64,000 nucleotides of DNA from Flavobacterium flevense (lineage in GTDB: Bacteria; Bacteroidota; Bacteroidia; Flavobacteriales; Flavobacteriaceae): the NCBI RefSeq assembly GCF_900142775.1, contig NZ_FRCC01000002.1:1-64000 (forward strand), written 5' to 3'. Position 1 is the first letter of the stretch, and each line of letters opens with the position of its first letter. The notes under the pieces were generated by a model. That model did no database searches. It had not been told where the DNA came from and was given only the letters and a program-made list of their open reading frames with translations. Both the position numbers and the translations under genes were made by a program. Positions 1-9,338 of the stretch are shown one piece after another.

Positions 1-1500
1 GACACCTTAAACGGAGTGCCGGTAACACCAGAGAATACGGATGTAACACCAGTAATAGCAGGACCATTGAGTATTGATGCCGCAGGTGTATTGACCTTAG
101 CACCAAATACTCCATCGGGAACTTACCCTATCACCTACACCATCTGTGAGGTAAATCCGATAACAGAATTGGCGGTAAGCCCTGCAAATTGTGCTTCGGT
201 AACCGATACTGTAACAGTATTGAACCCGATAGATGCAAAAGATGATGGAACAGCAATTTCACCATTTGCAACCATTCAATCAGCTGCAAGTGCAACTATT
301 GTTGGTGATGTTACAAAAAATGACACCTTGAATGGAGTGCCAGTTACAGGAAACAATACCGATGTAACACCGGTAACGGAAGGACCATTGAGTATTGATG
401 CAACAGGTGTATTGAGCTTAGCGCCAAATACCCCTTCAGGAAACTACACCATCAACTATCAGTTATGTGAAGTAGATGCAGTACCGGGTAATTGTGATAC
501 AGCAACAGCTTATGTAAGAGTCGTTCTGATTGATGCAGCTAATGATACAGGAAATCCAATAACAGGTATAACAGGAGGTCAATCATTATCAAATGTATTA
601 ACTAACGATACTCTTAACGGTATTCCGGCAACATTAGCAACTGTGAATCTAACTCAGGTATCAACTACTAATACAGGAGTAACATTAAACCCTGTGAATG
701 GAAGCGTGAATGTAGCGGCAGGAACAGCAGGAGGAAACTATTTAGTAACATATCAAATATGTGACAAAGCAAATCCTACTTTCTGTGATACTGCAACAGT
801 GAGTGTCTTTGTAGAAGGACCATCAATTGCAATTGTGAAAACTGCTCATTTTAACGATGAACATGCCGACGGATATGCAGTAATAGGAGAAACCATAAGC
901 TATAGTTTTACAATTACAAATACCGGAAATGTTCCTTTGAGCAATGTTAGGATTACGGATTTATTACCTGGTATAGTGATTACAGGTGAACCGATAACAT
1001 TAGGAATAGGCGAATCTGACAGTACAACATTTACAGCGACTTACCCATTAACTAAAGAAGATCTCTTGCTAGGAAGTGTAACAAATCAAGCGACTGCTTT
1101 TGGAACAAGCCCATTGAATTATGTTGTTGAAGATTTATCTGATAGCAGTAGTGTTTTGACCGATGATTCTACTGTACTTGGTGTAACTGGATGTACAATA
1201 GAAGTGTTTAATGCGATATCTCCAAATGATGATGGAAATAACGATGTCTTTTACATACGAGGACTGGAATGTTACCCGGACAACACTGTTGAAATATACA
1301 ATCGTTGGGGAGTATTAGTATTCGAAAGAAGCGGATATAACAATACAGACAAAGCTTTTAGAGGTATCTCCGAAGGTCGTGTAACAATAAAACAATCAGA
1401 AGGATTGCCTACAGGAACTTATTTCTATATCCTTAAATACAGAGATAGTGAATCTAAGGGACACGAAAAATCAGGGTACTTGTATTTAAATAGAAAATAA
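1..1500 (+). CDS. Giant T9SS surface adhesin, C-terminal part (type B sorting domain)
   Basis: The frame is open from the first base, so this is the C-terminal 499 residues of a larger protein. Two about 107-residue cadherin-like modules repeat with a 321-bp DNA period (starting near bases 1 and 322). A third divergent module and one DUF11/DUF7507-type module (about residues 275-385, motif FTITNTGNVPLSN) follow. The last 100 residues form the gliding-motility-associated C-terminal domain, with FNAISPNDDGNND, YNRWGVLVFE and GTYFYILKY. That domain is the type B signal for type IX secretion, so the product should be exported and displayed on the surface like SprB. The PorP/SprF gene next door fits, since type B cargo is known to need such a partner. 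The full size and N-terminus lie outside the window. Confidence 0.9.
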   Translation, partial: DTLNGVPVTPENTDVTPVIAGPLSIDAAGVLTLAPNTPSGTYPITYTICEVNPITELAVSPANCASVTDTVTVLNPIDAKDDGTAISPFATIQSAASATIVGDVTKNDTLNGVPVTGNNTDVTPVTEGPLSIDATGVLSLAPNTPSGNYTINYQLCEVDAVPGNCDTATAYVRVVLIDAANDTGNPITGITGGQSLSNVLTNDTLNGIPATLATVNLTQVSTTNTGVTLNPVNGSVNVAAGTAGGNYLVTYQICDKANPTFCDTATVSVFVEGPSIAIVKTAHFNDEHADGYAVIGETISYSFTITNTGNVPLSNVRITDLLPGIVITGEPITLGIGESDSTTFTATYPLTKEDLLLGSVTNQATAFGTSPLNYVVEDLSDSSSVLTDDSTVLGVTGCTIEVFNAISPNDDGNNDVFYIRGLECYPDNTVEIYNRWGVLVFERSGYNNTDKAFRGISEGRVTIKQSEGLPTGTYFYILKYRDSESKGHEKSGYLYLNRK

Positions 1501-1510
1501 AATAATTTTT

Positions 1511-1538
1511 GAGGGAGAGAAATGAATTTCTCTCCCTC
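1511..1538 (+). other. Perfect hairpin between adhesin and porP/sprF
   Basis: The arms GAGGGAGAGAAAT and ATTTCTCTCCCTC are perfectly complementary across a 2-base spacer, beginning 11 bases after the adhesin stop. No T run follows on either strand, so this is not a classical intrinsic terminator. It could be an mRNA processing or stability element that sets the ratio of adhesin to PorP/SprF. It covers the ATG at 1522, which argues against that start. Confidence 0.75.
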
Positions 1539-1557
1539 AAGATTAAAAATAAAAGAG

Positions 1558-2487
1558 ATGAGAGCAAAAATCAAAATAGCAGTTTTACTAATGATGTCGA
1601 TGGCAGGTTATTCCCAGCAAGACTCACAGTTCACACAGTACATGTATAACACCATCAATGTAAATCCGGCTTACGCAGGATCACGGGAAACGATGAGCAT
1701 ATTTGCCTTACACCGTACCCAATGGGTAGGACTTGATGGAGCGCCGGTGACTAATACCGCTTCGATCCACACACCCATCAACGGGAGCAATGTGGGTTTA
1801 GGTTTGTCTGTCATCAACGATCGTATCGGGCCATCAGACGAGAATAATATTGCGGTAGATTTCTCCTACACAATTCAAACTTCATACAAATACAAATTAT
1901 CTTTTGGATTAAAAGCATCAGCAAATCTGCTTAATATAGATTTCACAAAATTGAATAAATACGATCAGAACGATTACGCATTTGATACAAATATTGACAA
2001 CAAATTTTCACCTAACATAGGTGTGGGATTGTATTTGCATTCAGACAACAGCTATATTGGCCTATCTGCCCCCAACCTATTAGAAACCAAACACTTTGAC
2101 AGGTATGCCAGCACAGGGGCTAACAGCCATGTTGCGACTGAAAAAATCCATTATTATTTAATCGCTGGCCATGTGTTTGATTTAAATCCAAATGTTAAGT
2201 TTAAGCCTTCCTTATTAACAAAAATGGTTGCAGGCGCACCGCTACAAGTAGATATTTCGGGTAATTTTATGATTAATGAGAAATTTGTAGCCGGTGTTGC
2301 CTATAGATGGAGTGCCGCCGTGAGTGCTTTGGCAGGCTTTCAGGTGAACGACAACTGGTTTATAGGATATGGTTATGACTTAGAAACCACAAGATTATCC
2401 AACTACAATTCAGGTTCCCACGAAATATTTTTGCGTTATGAATTGTTCTCACGCAACAGTAGAATAGTTACACCAAGATTCTTCTAA
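1558..2487 (+). CDS. PorP/SprF family type IX secretion outer-membrane protein
   Basis: A 309-residue outer-membrane beta-barrel protein. The start is placed at the ATG at 1558 because it begins a good signal peptide (MRAKIKIAVLLMMSMAGYSQ), whereas the in-frame ATG at 1522 lies in the hairpin. Family hallmarks are QDSQFTQYMYN, NPAYAGSR, FALHRTQWVGLDGAP and a C-terminus ending in aromatic residues (TPRFF). SprF-like proteins assist secretion and surface attachment of type B T9SS cargo, so this one most likely serves the adhesin immediately upstream. The OmpA-type gene follows after 12 bases, consistent with one transcript. A clear paralogue lies at 9339-10253. The family is certain; the exact cargo is inferred. 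Confidence 0.93.
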   Translation: MRAKIKIAVLLMMSMAGYSQQDSQFTQYMYNTINVNPAYAGSRETMSIFALHRTQWVGLDGAPVTNTASIHTPINGSNVGLGLSVINDRIGPSDENNIAVDFSYTIQTSYKYKLSFGLKASANLLNIDFTKLNKYDQNDYAFDTNIDNKFSPNIGVGLYLHSDNSYIGLSAPNLLETKHFDRYASTGANSHVATEKIHYYLIAGHVFDLNPNVKFKPSLLTKMVAGAPLQVDISGNFMINEKFVAGVAYRWSAAVSALAGFQVNDNWFIGYGYDLETTRLSNYNSGSHEIFLRYELFSRNSRIVTPRFF

Positions 2488-2499
2488 AAAAGACCCATT

Positions 2500-4446
2500 A
2501 TGAAAAAAATTATATGTAGTATGCTGTTTTTCATTATAACAATGAACAACTATTCACAAAAAGCAAAAGAAGCTAAAGCCGACAAAGAATATGACCAATA
2601 TGCTTATGTTGATGCCATAAAAACCTATGAACGTCTTTTCGAAAAAGGCTATAAGTCGGCTGATATGTTGCAAAAACTGGGCGATTCCTATTATTTCAAG
2701 GGTGAATTAGATAACGCTGCAAAATATTATGGAGAGTTATTTTCTTTGACACAAGAAGTAACTCCTGAATATTATTACCGTTATGCACAATCCCTTAAAG
2801 CCGTAAAAGAATACAAAAAGGCCGATGAAATGTTGATAATCTTCAATCAAAAAAGCGGTAACGACAGCAGAGCAGCATTAGCTGCTTCCCAAAAAGATTA
2901 TTTGGCAGAAATTAAAAAAAATTCAGGACGTTATACTCTTGAAAACACCGGAATTAATTCGAACAAATCAGATTATGGAAGTACATTTTATAATAATAAA
3001 GTAATATTTGCTTCGGCAAGAGATACCATTGGCATATCCAAAAAACAACATACCTGGACAGGCGAAAGTTTTACCAATTTATACAGTGCCGACATAGGCG
3101 ATCAGGGAAGTTTATCAAACCCAAATCCATTTGGAAAAAAATTAAATACTAAATTTCATGAGTCGACACCCGTATTTACTAAAGACGGAAAAACAGTTTA
3201 CTTTACCAGAAATAATTTCCTGAATGGTAAAAAAGGTAAAGATGCCGATAAAACCACTTTGCTTAAAATATACAAAGCCACTCTAGATGGAGACGATTGG
3301 AAAGACATTATCGAGTTGCCGTTCAATAGCGATGAATACAATACAGCGCATCCGGCATTGAGTGCCGATGAGAAGACCTTGTATTTTGCGTCTAATATGC
3401 CCGGAACTATTGGGCAATCTGATATTTATAAAGTAGCTATAAACAGCGACGGAAGTTTTGGAACACCAACTAATTTAGGTCGGACTGTCAATACCGAGGG
3501 AAGAGAAACTTTCCCTATGATAACTCCTGACAATGAATTGTACTTTGCCTCTGATGGACACCCTGGCCTTGGAGGATTAGATATTTTTGTGACCAAAGAA
3601 CAAGCAGACGGAAGATATAAAGAGGTACAAAATGTGGGAGAGCCATTAAACAGCTCCATGGATGATTTTGGGTTTTTAATCAACAATTCAACCCGATACG
3701 GCTATGTGACATCCAACAGAGATGGAGGCCAGGGAAATGATGATATCTACCGATTTGTAGAAACTAAAAAGCTGGAATGCGAGCAGTTGTTATCAGGAAT
3801 TGTAACCGATAAAATTACAGGATTACCATTAACTAATAGCAAGGTGTCTTTGTCTGATTCTAAATATACAAAACTGCAAGAAACAATGACCGACAGTCAG
3901 GGAAAATTTGATTTCGGGAAAGTAGATTGTGGAAAAAAATACTATCTAAGGGCAGAAAAGGAAGAATACACTACCATAGAAATCGCTACAGTGACAGCAG
4001 AAGAATCAGGCAAAACTTTTGTGCCTATGGAACTCGAAAAAGAAGTTTGCAAATTGGCAATTGGTGATGATCTTTCCAAATGTTTTAAAATCAAAATTAT
4101 TTACTTTGACTTAGATAAATCGTTTATTCGTACAGATGCCGCAATGGAATTGTCGAAAATACTGGATGTTTTAGAACAAAATCCAACGATGGAAATAGAT
4201 GTACGCTCGCATACCGATTGCCGCCAAACAGCTAAATACAATATGGCTTTATCTGACCGAAGAGCCAAATCGACTATCGCCTGGTTAGTATCAAAAGATA
4301 TTAACAAATCCAGAATTACCGGAAGAGGCTACGGAGAATCACAATTAGTGAACGATTGCGGTTGCGAACCAACCAATAAATCGGATTGTACCGAAGAACA
4401 ACATCAAGCCAATAGAAGATCGGAATTTATTATTACAAAATTGTAG
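2500..4446 (+). CDS. TPR, PD40 propeller, carboxypeptidase-like and OmpA domain envelope protein
   Basis: A 648-residue secreted protein with signal peptide MKKIICSMLFFIITMNNYSQ. In order it shows TPR-like helices (about 25-140), a WD40-like/PD40 beta-propeller (about 160-420, with repeated ESTPVFTKDGKTVYF and HPALSADEKTLYFASN motifs), a carboxypeptidase-regulatory-like fold (about 430-515) and a C-terminal OmpA peptidoglycan-binding domain (about 530-648, IIYFDLDKS, SHTD, NRRSEF). It should anchor to peptidoglycan and scaffold envelope partners. This architecture typically sits beside PorP/SprF genes in flavobacteria, as here (12-base spacing). The paralogue at 7380-9326 has the same length and domain order. 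Its exact role in adhesin export is not established. Confidence 0.92.
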   Translation: MKKIICSMLFFIITMNNYSQKAKEAKADKEYDQYAYVDAIKTYERLFEKGYKSADMLQKLGDSYYFKGELDNAAKYYGELFSLTQEVTPEYYYRYAQSLKAVKEYKKADEMLIIFNQKSGNDSRAALAASQKDYLAEIKKNSGRYTLENTGINSNKSDYGSTFYNNKVIFASARDTIGISKKQHTWTGESFTNLYSADIGDQGSLSNPNPFGKKLNTKFHESTPVFTKDGKTVYFTRNNFLNGKKGKDADKTTLLKIYKATLDGDDWKDIIELPFNSDEYNTAHPALSADEKTLYFASNMPGTIGQSDIYKVAINSDGSFGTPTNLGRTVNTEGRETFPMITPDNELYFASDGHPGLGGLDIFVTKEQADGRYKEVQNVGEPLNSSMDDFGFLINNSTRYGYVTSNRDGGQGNDDIYRFVETKKLECEQLLSGIVTDKITGLPLTNSKVSLSDSKYTKLQETMTDSQGKFDFGKVDCGKKYYLRAEKEEYTTIEIATVTAEESGKTFVPMELEKEVCKLAIGDDLSKCFKIKIIYFDLDKSFIRTDAAMELSKILDVLEQNPTMEIDVRSHTDCRQTAKYNMALSDRRAKSTIAWLVSKDINKSRITGRGYGESQLVNDCGCEPTNKSDCTEEQHQANRRSEFIITKL

Positions 4447-4803
4447 TTTTTAATATAATGATGATGATTGGTGATTTCACTCTACAATTTTGAAAATTAA
4501 AAACTAAAAGCAATAAAAAATTCAATTGTCAATTTGCATTACTAGCTGTTACTACACCATTTTGTAGCGATTTTAGATTTGTGTGTTTTGGGGTGATTGT
4601 GATTTAAAATAATTCGTTTATCCATACAAAAATCTGTTAGAGGAATTTCTTGTAGAAATAGTTCTACAAAGCCCTATTAAGCTTTCTACAGATTGTTCGT
4701 TTCGTTGGAATTAAATTTGAAATTAGATTACTAGCTCTTAATCTTTACAATTACAGGAAACGTAAAATAGTAGCACCATGAGTAAATCGATAAAATAAAA
4801 AAT
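4447..4803. other. Intergenic gap, no gene recognised
   Basis: This is 357 bases of AT-rich sequence after the first cassette. The only start-to-stop signal of note is a 6-codon frame (4778-4798) just before the next gene, too short to call. No terminator hairpin with a T run is visible. A promoter for the gene at 4804 is likely here but no perfect TAnnTTTG motif stands out. Confidence 0.4.
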
Positions 4804-5307
4804 ATGAAAAATAAAATTCTTTTAGCAATTATATGCTTAGTTTCAATAGGTGCTTTTGCACAAGGTTCATTAGAAAAAGGAGGCCTGCAATTAAACGCCG
4901 GATTTGGAACTTCCGGATGGGGTACTCCAGTTTATGTAGGTCTTGATTATGGAATTCATCAGGATATCACTTTAGGGGGTGAATTGTCTTATCGTTCCGA
5001 TAGTCAAACATACGGATCAAACAAATATAAATCTTCGGTAATTGGGATAGGTGTTAACGGAAATTATCATTTCAATCGTGTTTTAAAAATGCCAAGTAAA
5101 TGGGATTTGTATGCCGGTCTAGGTCTTAATTATTATGTGTGGAGTTATGATAATGACATGTATAAAGGAAATGACCATTCTGATATTGGACTTGGAGCAC
5201 AGCTGGGTGCCAGGTATTTCTTTACGGATAAATTTGGAGTCAATTTAGAACTAGGAGGCGGAAATGCTACAAGTGGAGCAAAAATTGGAATTACTTACAA
5301 ATTGTAA
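4804..5307 (+). CDS. Small outer-membrane beta-barrel protein
   Basis: A 167-residue protein with signal peptide MKNKILLAIICLVSIGAFAQ. The rest alternates glycine-rich amphipathic strands (LQLNAGFGTSGWG, DITLGGELSYRS, WDLYAGLGLNYYVW, DIGLGAQLGARYFF, FGVNLELGGG), about eight strands, as in small OmpX/OmpW-like barrels. It should sit in the outer membrane. No ligand or partner can be read from the sequence. It lies between the two adhesin cassettes with its own flanking gaps, so it is probably transcribed alone. Confidence 0.8.
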   Translation: MKNKILLAIICLVSIGAFAQGSLEKGGLQLNAGFGTSGWGTPVYVGLDYGIHQDITLGGELSYRSDSQTYGSNKYKSSVIGIGVNGNYHFNRVLKMPSKWDLYAGLGLNYYVWSYDNDMYKGNDHSDIGLGAQLGARYFFTDKFGVNLELGGGNATSGAKIGITYKL

Positions 5308-5726
5308 TTCTATATAAAAAATGACTTTCTTACTTACATAGCTACTATAGTTTCCCTGTAATTGTGGGTTTGGGGTTTTAAATATCGAATGTGCAATATA
5401 AACAGCTTAGATAATTATTGAAAGCTGCAATGTGTTACTGATTTATATATAAATAAGTTGGATTACTTATATTCTTGTTGTTTCAGGTGGCTCAGATTTA
5501 AGCTTTTTTGGCAGTTTAGGTCGGATATGGAAGTTTTGGGGTCTTCCTGCCTCCTGATCAACATGAATTTAACTTTAGGAATAATCCAAACTCCTACTCA
5601 TAACTGAATGTATCTAATCAAAAAATCCATTCTAGAATCAAATAAAAACATTTACAGTAAATTTTTAATAAAGGATGACTATTTTGAGGAGAGGTGATGC
5701 AAAAATTTTAAAAATGAAAATGAAAA
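5308..5726. other. Intergenic gap, no gene recognised
   Basis: This is 419 bases with stops in all frames and no convincing RNA gene. The unusual length for this compact genome suggests decayed sequence or a regulatory leader, but nothing specific can be supported. Confidence 0.4.
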
Positions 5727-6056
5727 ATGAATAGAAAAACAATCTCCATAATCAGCTACTTTACCATTATAGGATGGATAATTGCTTTTGCTATGTATTA
5801 TAATGGTGGGTATAGGTCTTTATTGGTTCAATATCATTTAAAACAATCATTTGGATTAGGTATTTTAAGCATATTTCTGAATGTCTTATTCTTTACTATA
5901 TTTCCAATTATCTCTTCCCAGTTATTAGTATTTACCCTTTTAAATACTGGGATTATAACCTTTTTGATTTTAGGCATCATGAATGCTGCAAACCAAAAGA
6001 AACAGCCGGTTCCCTTAATTGGTTCCCTATTTGTAGATCGATTTTATTTTATTTGA
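5727..6056 (+). CDS. DUF4870 family small membrane protein
   Basis: A 109-residue membrane protein with about three hydrophobic segments (near residues 7-25, 42-62 and 66-88). It carries the DUF4870 signature of a short loop YHLKQSFGLG before the second helix and GIMNAANQKKQPVPLIG after the last. It should lie in the inner membrane. Family function is unknown. Several in-frame ATG-like codons crowd the 5' side; the one used here begins MNRKTISIISYFTIIGW, the usual family N-terminus. Confidence 0.8.
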   Translation: MNRKTISIISYFTIIGWIIAFAMYYNGGYRSLLVQYHLKQSFGLGILSIFLNVLFFTIFPIISSQLLVFTLLNTGIITFLILGIMNAANQKKQPVPLIGSLFVDRFYFI

Positions 6057-6300
6057 ATTTATCCTTTTAGTATTACATCACCCACTTTAACAATTAACAA
6101 TAGTATTTAAGATTTTCTAATTGAGGCTAAAATCTCATCCTGACCAAACTAAACAAATCTAAATGAGCTAAAAATAGGGTTTATGATAAGTCCGGAAGTA
6201 AAACTGTATTGATAATAATAAAACATCAATGCCGGAATATCAAAAAAATCATTAAGTGGTGAAAATTCTAAGTTACCAGAATAGTAAAGAGACATGAGGT

Positions 6301-6672
6301 ATGGATAAAAAAAAAGGTTTAATATACGATCCCCAGAAATATTTTTCAAGATTTATAAAATATAAATTCAAAACGAATTTCACTTTTGATGTCTATAGAA
6401 ATTTCAATCATTTCAATACTGATTCATTAACAAACTATTCGATAATAATATTTGTAGTTTATTCAGAGAAAGAATTATCGGACTTAAAGAAAGTGCATAA
6501 AAAGGGAATCCCTTTGATTGTATGTACATTCAATGAAGAAATATTAAAAAAAATGAAAAAAGTTGATGACATATTTCTACTTGACACTTCTGTCATTCGA
6601 TCTGAATTAACTAGAGAATTAGAATATTATTTTAATTCTTGCCTGCCTCCTACTCTAGCCAAAATAAACTAA
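6301..6672 (+). CDS. Hypothetical protein resembling a degenerate response-regulator receiver
   Basis: A 123-residue soluble protein. It opens MDKKKGLIYDPQKYFSRFIKYKF and alternates strands and helices like a CheY fold (YSIIIFVVY, IPLIVCTFN, VDDIFLLDTS). Instead of the acidic pocket and phosphorylatable Asp there are ordinary residues, so it would be a pseudo-receiver if the fold is right. No output domain is attached. I recall similar uncharacterised flavobacterial proteins but cannot name a family. It could act as a protein-protein adaptor. The coding call is supported by length and amino-acid composition; function is unknown. Confidence 0.6.
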   Translation: MDKKKGLIYDPQKYFSRFIKYKFKTNFTFDVYRNFNHFNTDSLTNYSIIIFVVYSEKELSDLKKVHKKGIPLIVCTFNEEILKKMKKVDDIFLLDTSVIRSELTRELEYYFNSCLPPTLAKIN

Positions 6673-6781
6673 AGGGATTAAAGACCGATTTTATAATTAA
6701 TTCTACATAGTGTAAGGATTTGTTCTACTATATTTTAATTTTTATTTAAACAAATTTGTCATAACCATAACAAACAAAAAA

Positions 6782-7240
6782 ATGAGAAAATTATTTTTAT
6801 TATGTATTGCCTCAGCAATATCTACAGCTTCTTTTGCACAAGAAGTAACTTTAAAAAAAACAGGAAAATTAGAAGTAAATGCCTCGCCATCTGTTGAACA
6901 GTCTAAAGCGAAAGTTGCCGAAATAGATAAAAAAGCAAAAAGGCAAAAAGACGAATTTAATCGTAAAAAAAGAGAAAATCAGGGTTTTGTAAAAGGTAAC
7001 GAAGGGAAAGCAAAATCAGCAATAAATAAAGCTGATGCTAAAATTAAGGATGAAGGTAAAGGAATTGGCAAAAGAGTAAAAGAAAATATCAGTAATGAAA
7101 AAGCGCCAAAAATAGCCGATAAAATTACCGGTAATTATAATGGTAAAAAGGTATATACTGGTGCCAAAGGCGGCAAGTATTACATCAATTCGAATGGAAA
7201 CAAAACCTACATTCAGGACATACAACTAAAAACAAAATAA
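6782..7240 (+). CDS. Secreted basic protein with PBCV-type basic adaptor motif
   Basis: A 152-residue protein with signal peptide MRKLFLLCIASAISTASFAQ, a lysine-rich probably helical middle (about 35-110) and a C-terminal motif GKKVYTGAKGGKYYINSNGN. That tail matches the PBCV-specific basic adaptor domain first noted on chlorovirus proteins and also found on bacterial secreted proteins. The strongly basic charge suggests binding to an acidic polymer such as polysaccharide or nucleic acid, which is inference. It is convergent with the second cassette. Confidence 0.72.
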   Translation: MRKLFLLCIASAISTASFAQEVTLKKTGKLEVNASPSVEQSKAKVAEIDKKAKRQKDEFNRKKRENQGFVKGNEGKAKSAINKADAKIKDEGKGIGKRVKENISNEKAPKIADKITGNYNGKKVYTGAKGGKYYINSNGNKTYIQDIQLKTK

Positions 7241-7266
7241 AAACAGATATTGATGTAGGTCTAAAA

Positions 7267-7348
7267 TTAAACAACACTAATCAACCAAAATAAAGGTCGA
7301 TTAGTGTGTTTAAAATGCTATCCTCATTAACCCCCGTTATAGGATAGC
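7267..7348. terminator. Two hairpins between convergent genes
   Basis: The first hairpin pairs AAACAACACTAATC with GATTAGTGTGTTT (one bulge, about 7268-7311). The second pairs GCTATCCT (7317-7324) with AGGATAGC (7341-7348). They lie in the 139 bases between convergent genes and probably block transcripts from both sides, although neither has a strong T run. Confidence 0.5.
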
Positions 7349-7379
7349 GATACAAAAACTAACCTAACTAAAAACTTAG

Positions 7380-9326
7380 TTATTGGATAGAAACAATAAC
7401 AAACTCACTTCTTCTGTTAGCTTGATGTTCTTCTTCTGTACATTCAACTCCGTCAGCACATTTATTGACTAACTGAGATTCACCGTATCCTTTAGCTGTT
7501 AATCTGGATTGATTAACACCATTTTGAATCAACCATTCTTTAGTTGAAGCAGCTCTTCTTTCTGAAAGTTTTTCATTATATGCTGCTGTATTTCTACTGT
7601 CAGTATGGGAACGGATATCGATTTTAATTGTTGGATTTTGCACCATTACATCCAGAATTTTAGACAATTCCAAAGCTGCATCCGGACGAATATTGTATTT
7701 ATTCAAATCAAAATAGATGATTTTGATTCCGAAAGCCTTAGCGATATCATCTCCAACAGTTACTTTTTTAAGTGTTTTTTCAATAGTTACAGGAACAATA
7801 GTTTTCCCCGTATTGTCAGCGATTGTGGTTGAAATTTCGTCAGTATTGTAAGCTTCTTTTTCTGTTTTGATATAATATTTAGCTTCGCAGTCCACTTCGC
7901 CAAAATCAAACTCCCCTTTAGCATTTGTAGTAGCTGATTTTAAAAGCTTATAACTACTATCGTATAAACTTACTTTAGCATTTTCGATCATTTCGCCGGT
8001 TTCTACGTCAGCAACAGTACCCGCTAAAAATTGTTCACAAGGATATTCAATGGGTCTGGTTTCTTTTGCTTTATAGATATCATCTCCTCCTAATCCTCCG
8101 TCTCTGTTAGAAGTAACATACCCTATTTTAGTATTTGTATTAAATAAAAAACCAAAATCATCCTTAGAGCTGTTTAAAGGCTCCCCTACATTTAAAACTT
8201 CTTTAAAGCTTCCGTCCTGTCTGGCTTTCGAAACAAAAACATCCAGCCCTCCTAAACCGGGATGACCGTCAGAAGCAAAATAAAGTTCGTTTTTTTCTGT
8301 ACTAAAAGGAAAGGTTTCTCTACCCTCAGTATTGATTGTTTTTCCTAAATTTTCCGGAGTACCGAAAGTTCCATCTTCGTTGATACTCACTTGATAAATA
8401 TCTGACTGACCTAAAGTTCCCGGCATATCCGAAGCAAAATACATGGTTTTTTCATCAAAACTCAAAGCAGGATGTGCCACACTGTAATTATTGCTGTTAA
8501 AAGGCAGTTCAGTAATAGCATCCCAACTTTCCCCTTTTAAAGTCGCTTTATAAACTTTTAGCAAAGTGGTTTCATTAGCATTTTTACCTCTTTTCCCATT
8601 GTTGTAGTTATTTCTGGTAAAGTAAACCGTAGTTCCGTCTTTAGTAAAAACAGGTGTTGACTCATGGAATTTAGTATTCAAATTTTTGAATGCTCTTTTT
8701 ACGTCTTTTAAAGAACCATCAGCATCAATACTTGACTGATACAAATTAGTGAATCCTTCTCCTGTCCAGGGATCCATTCTTTTTACAAAATTTCCGGTAT
8801 CACGGGCAGTTGTAAAAACTAAATTTTCCTTGTAATAAGAACTTCCGTAATCAGAATACTCCGAATTGATTCCGGCATTTTCAATTATATATCTGCCGGA
8901 ATTCTTTTTGATCACTTCCAGATAATCCTTTTGGGTTAAGGCTAATTTGGCTCTTAGATCATTTCCATTTTCTTTATTAAAACGGGCCATCATTTCATCG
9001 GCTTTTTCATATTCCTTAATCGATTTTAAGGATTGAGCAAAACGATAATAAAATTCCGGTTTTACGATGGTTTCGGCAGCATAAAGCTCTTTATAATACT
9101 TGGCTGCATTTTCTAAATCCCCATTAAAATAATATGCGTTAGCTAACTTTAACAACATATCCGGCGACTTATACCCTCTTTCATACATACGTTCGTATGT
9201 CTTGATGGCATCAATGTAAGCGAATCTATCGTATTCTTTATCTGCTTTATTATCAGAATTAACCTGTGCTGAGAGTTGTAAAGCAAAAAAACCAAACAAC
9301 AATATTGATATGTAATACTTTTTCAT
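7380..9326 (-). CDS. TPR, PD40 propeller, carboxypeptidase-like and OmpA domain envelope protein (paralogue 2)
   Basis: A 648-residue protein, same length and domain order as the product of 2500-4446: signal peptide (MKKYYISILLFGFFALQLSAQ), TPR-like region, PD40 propeller (HPALSFDEKTMYFASD, ESTPVFTKDGTTVYF), carboxypeptidase-like fold starting near CEQFLAGTVAD, and OmpA domain with IIYFDLNKYNIRPDAA, SHTDSRNTA and NRRSEFVIV. It should bind peptidoglycan from the periplasm or outer membrane. It is the last gene of the right-hand cassette, 12 bases after porP/sprF, the same spacing as on the left. The two cassettes therefore look like a duplication kept in gene order. Confidence 0.92.
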   Translation of the reverse strand: MKKYYISILLFGFFALQLSAQVNSDNKADKEYDRFAYIDAIKTYERMYERGYKSPDMLLKLANAYYFNGDLENAAKYYKELYAAETIVKPEFYYRFAQSLKSIKEYEKADEMMARFNKENGNDLRAKLALTQKDYLEVIKKNSGRYIIENAGINSEYSDYGSSYYKENLVFTTARDTGNFVKRMDPWTGEGFTNLYQSSIDADGSLKDVKRAFKNLNTKFHESTPVFTKDGTTVYFTRNNYNNGKRGKNANETTLLKVYKATLKGESWDAITELPFNSNNYSVAHPALSFDEKTMYFASDMPGTLGQSDIYQVSINEDGTFGTPENLGKTINTEGRETFPFSTEKNELYFASDGHPGLGGLDVFVSKARQDGSFKEVLNVGEPLNSSKDDFGFLFNTNTKIGYVTSNRDGGLGGDDIYKAKETRPIEYPCEQFLAGTVADVETGEMIENAKVSLYDSSYKLLKSATTNAKGEFDFGEVDCEAKYYIKTEKEAYNTDEISTTIADNTGKTIVPVTIEKTLKKVTVGDDIAKAFGIKIIYFDLNKYNIRPDAALELSKILDVMVQNPTIKIDIRSHTDSRNTAAYNEKLSERRAASTKEWLIQNGVNQSRLTAKGYGESQLVNKCADGVECTEEEHQANRRSEFVIVSIQ

Positions 9327-9338
9327 AAGCTATTTTTT

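Noticed and set aside
4778..4798. Six-codon frame just before the small barrel gene, as a leader peptide
   Set aside because: Too short, no attenuator structure and no runs of regulatory codons.
6149..6349. Minus-strand frame of 66 codons overlapping the start of the 6301 gene
   Set aside because: Its aromatic-rich sequence looks a little like a barrel end, but it lacks a signal peptide and an upstream partner and overlaps a better gene. A relic cannot be excluded.
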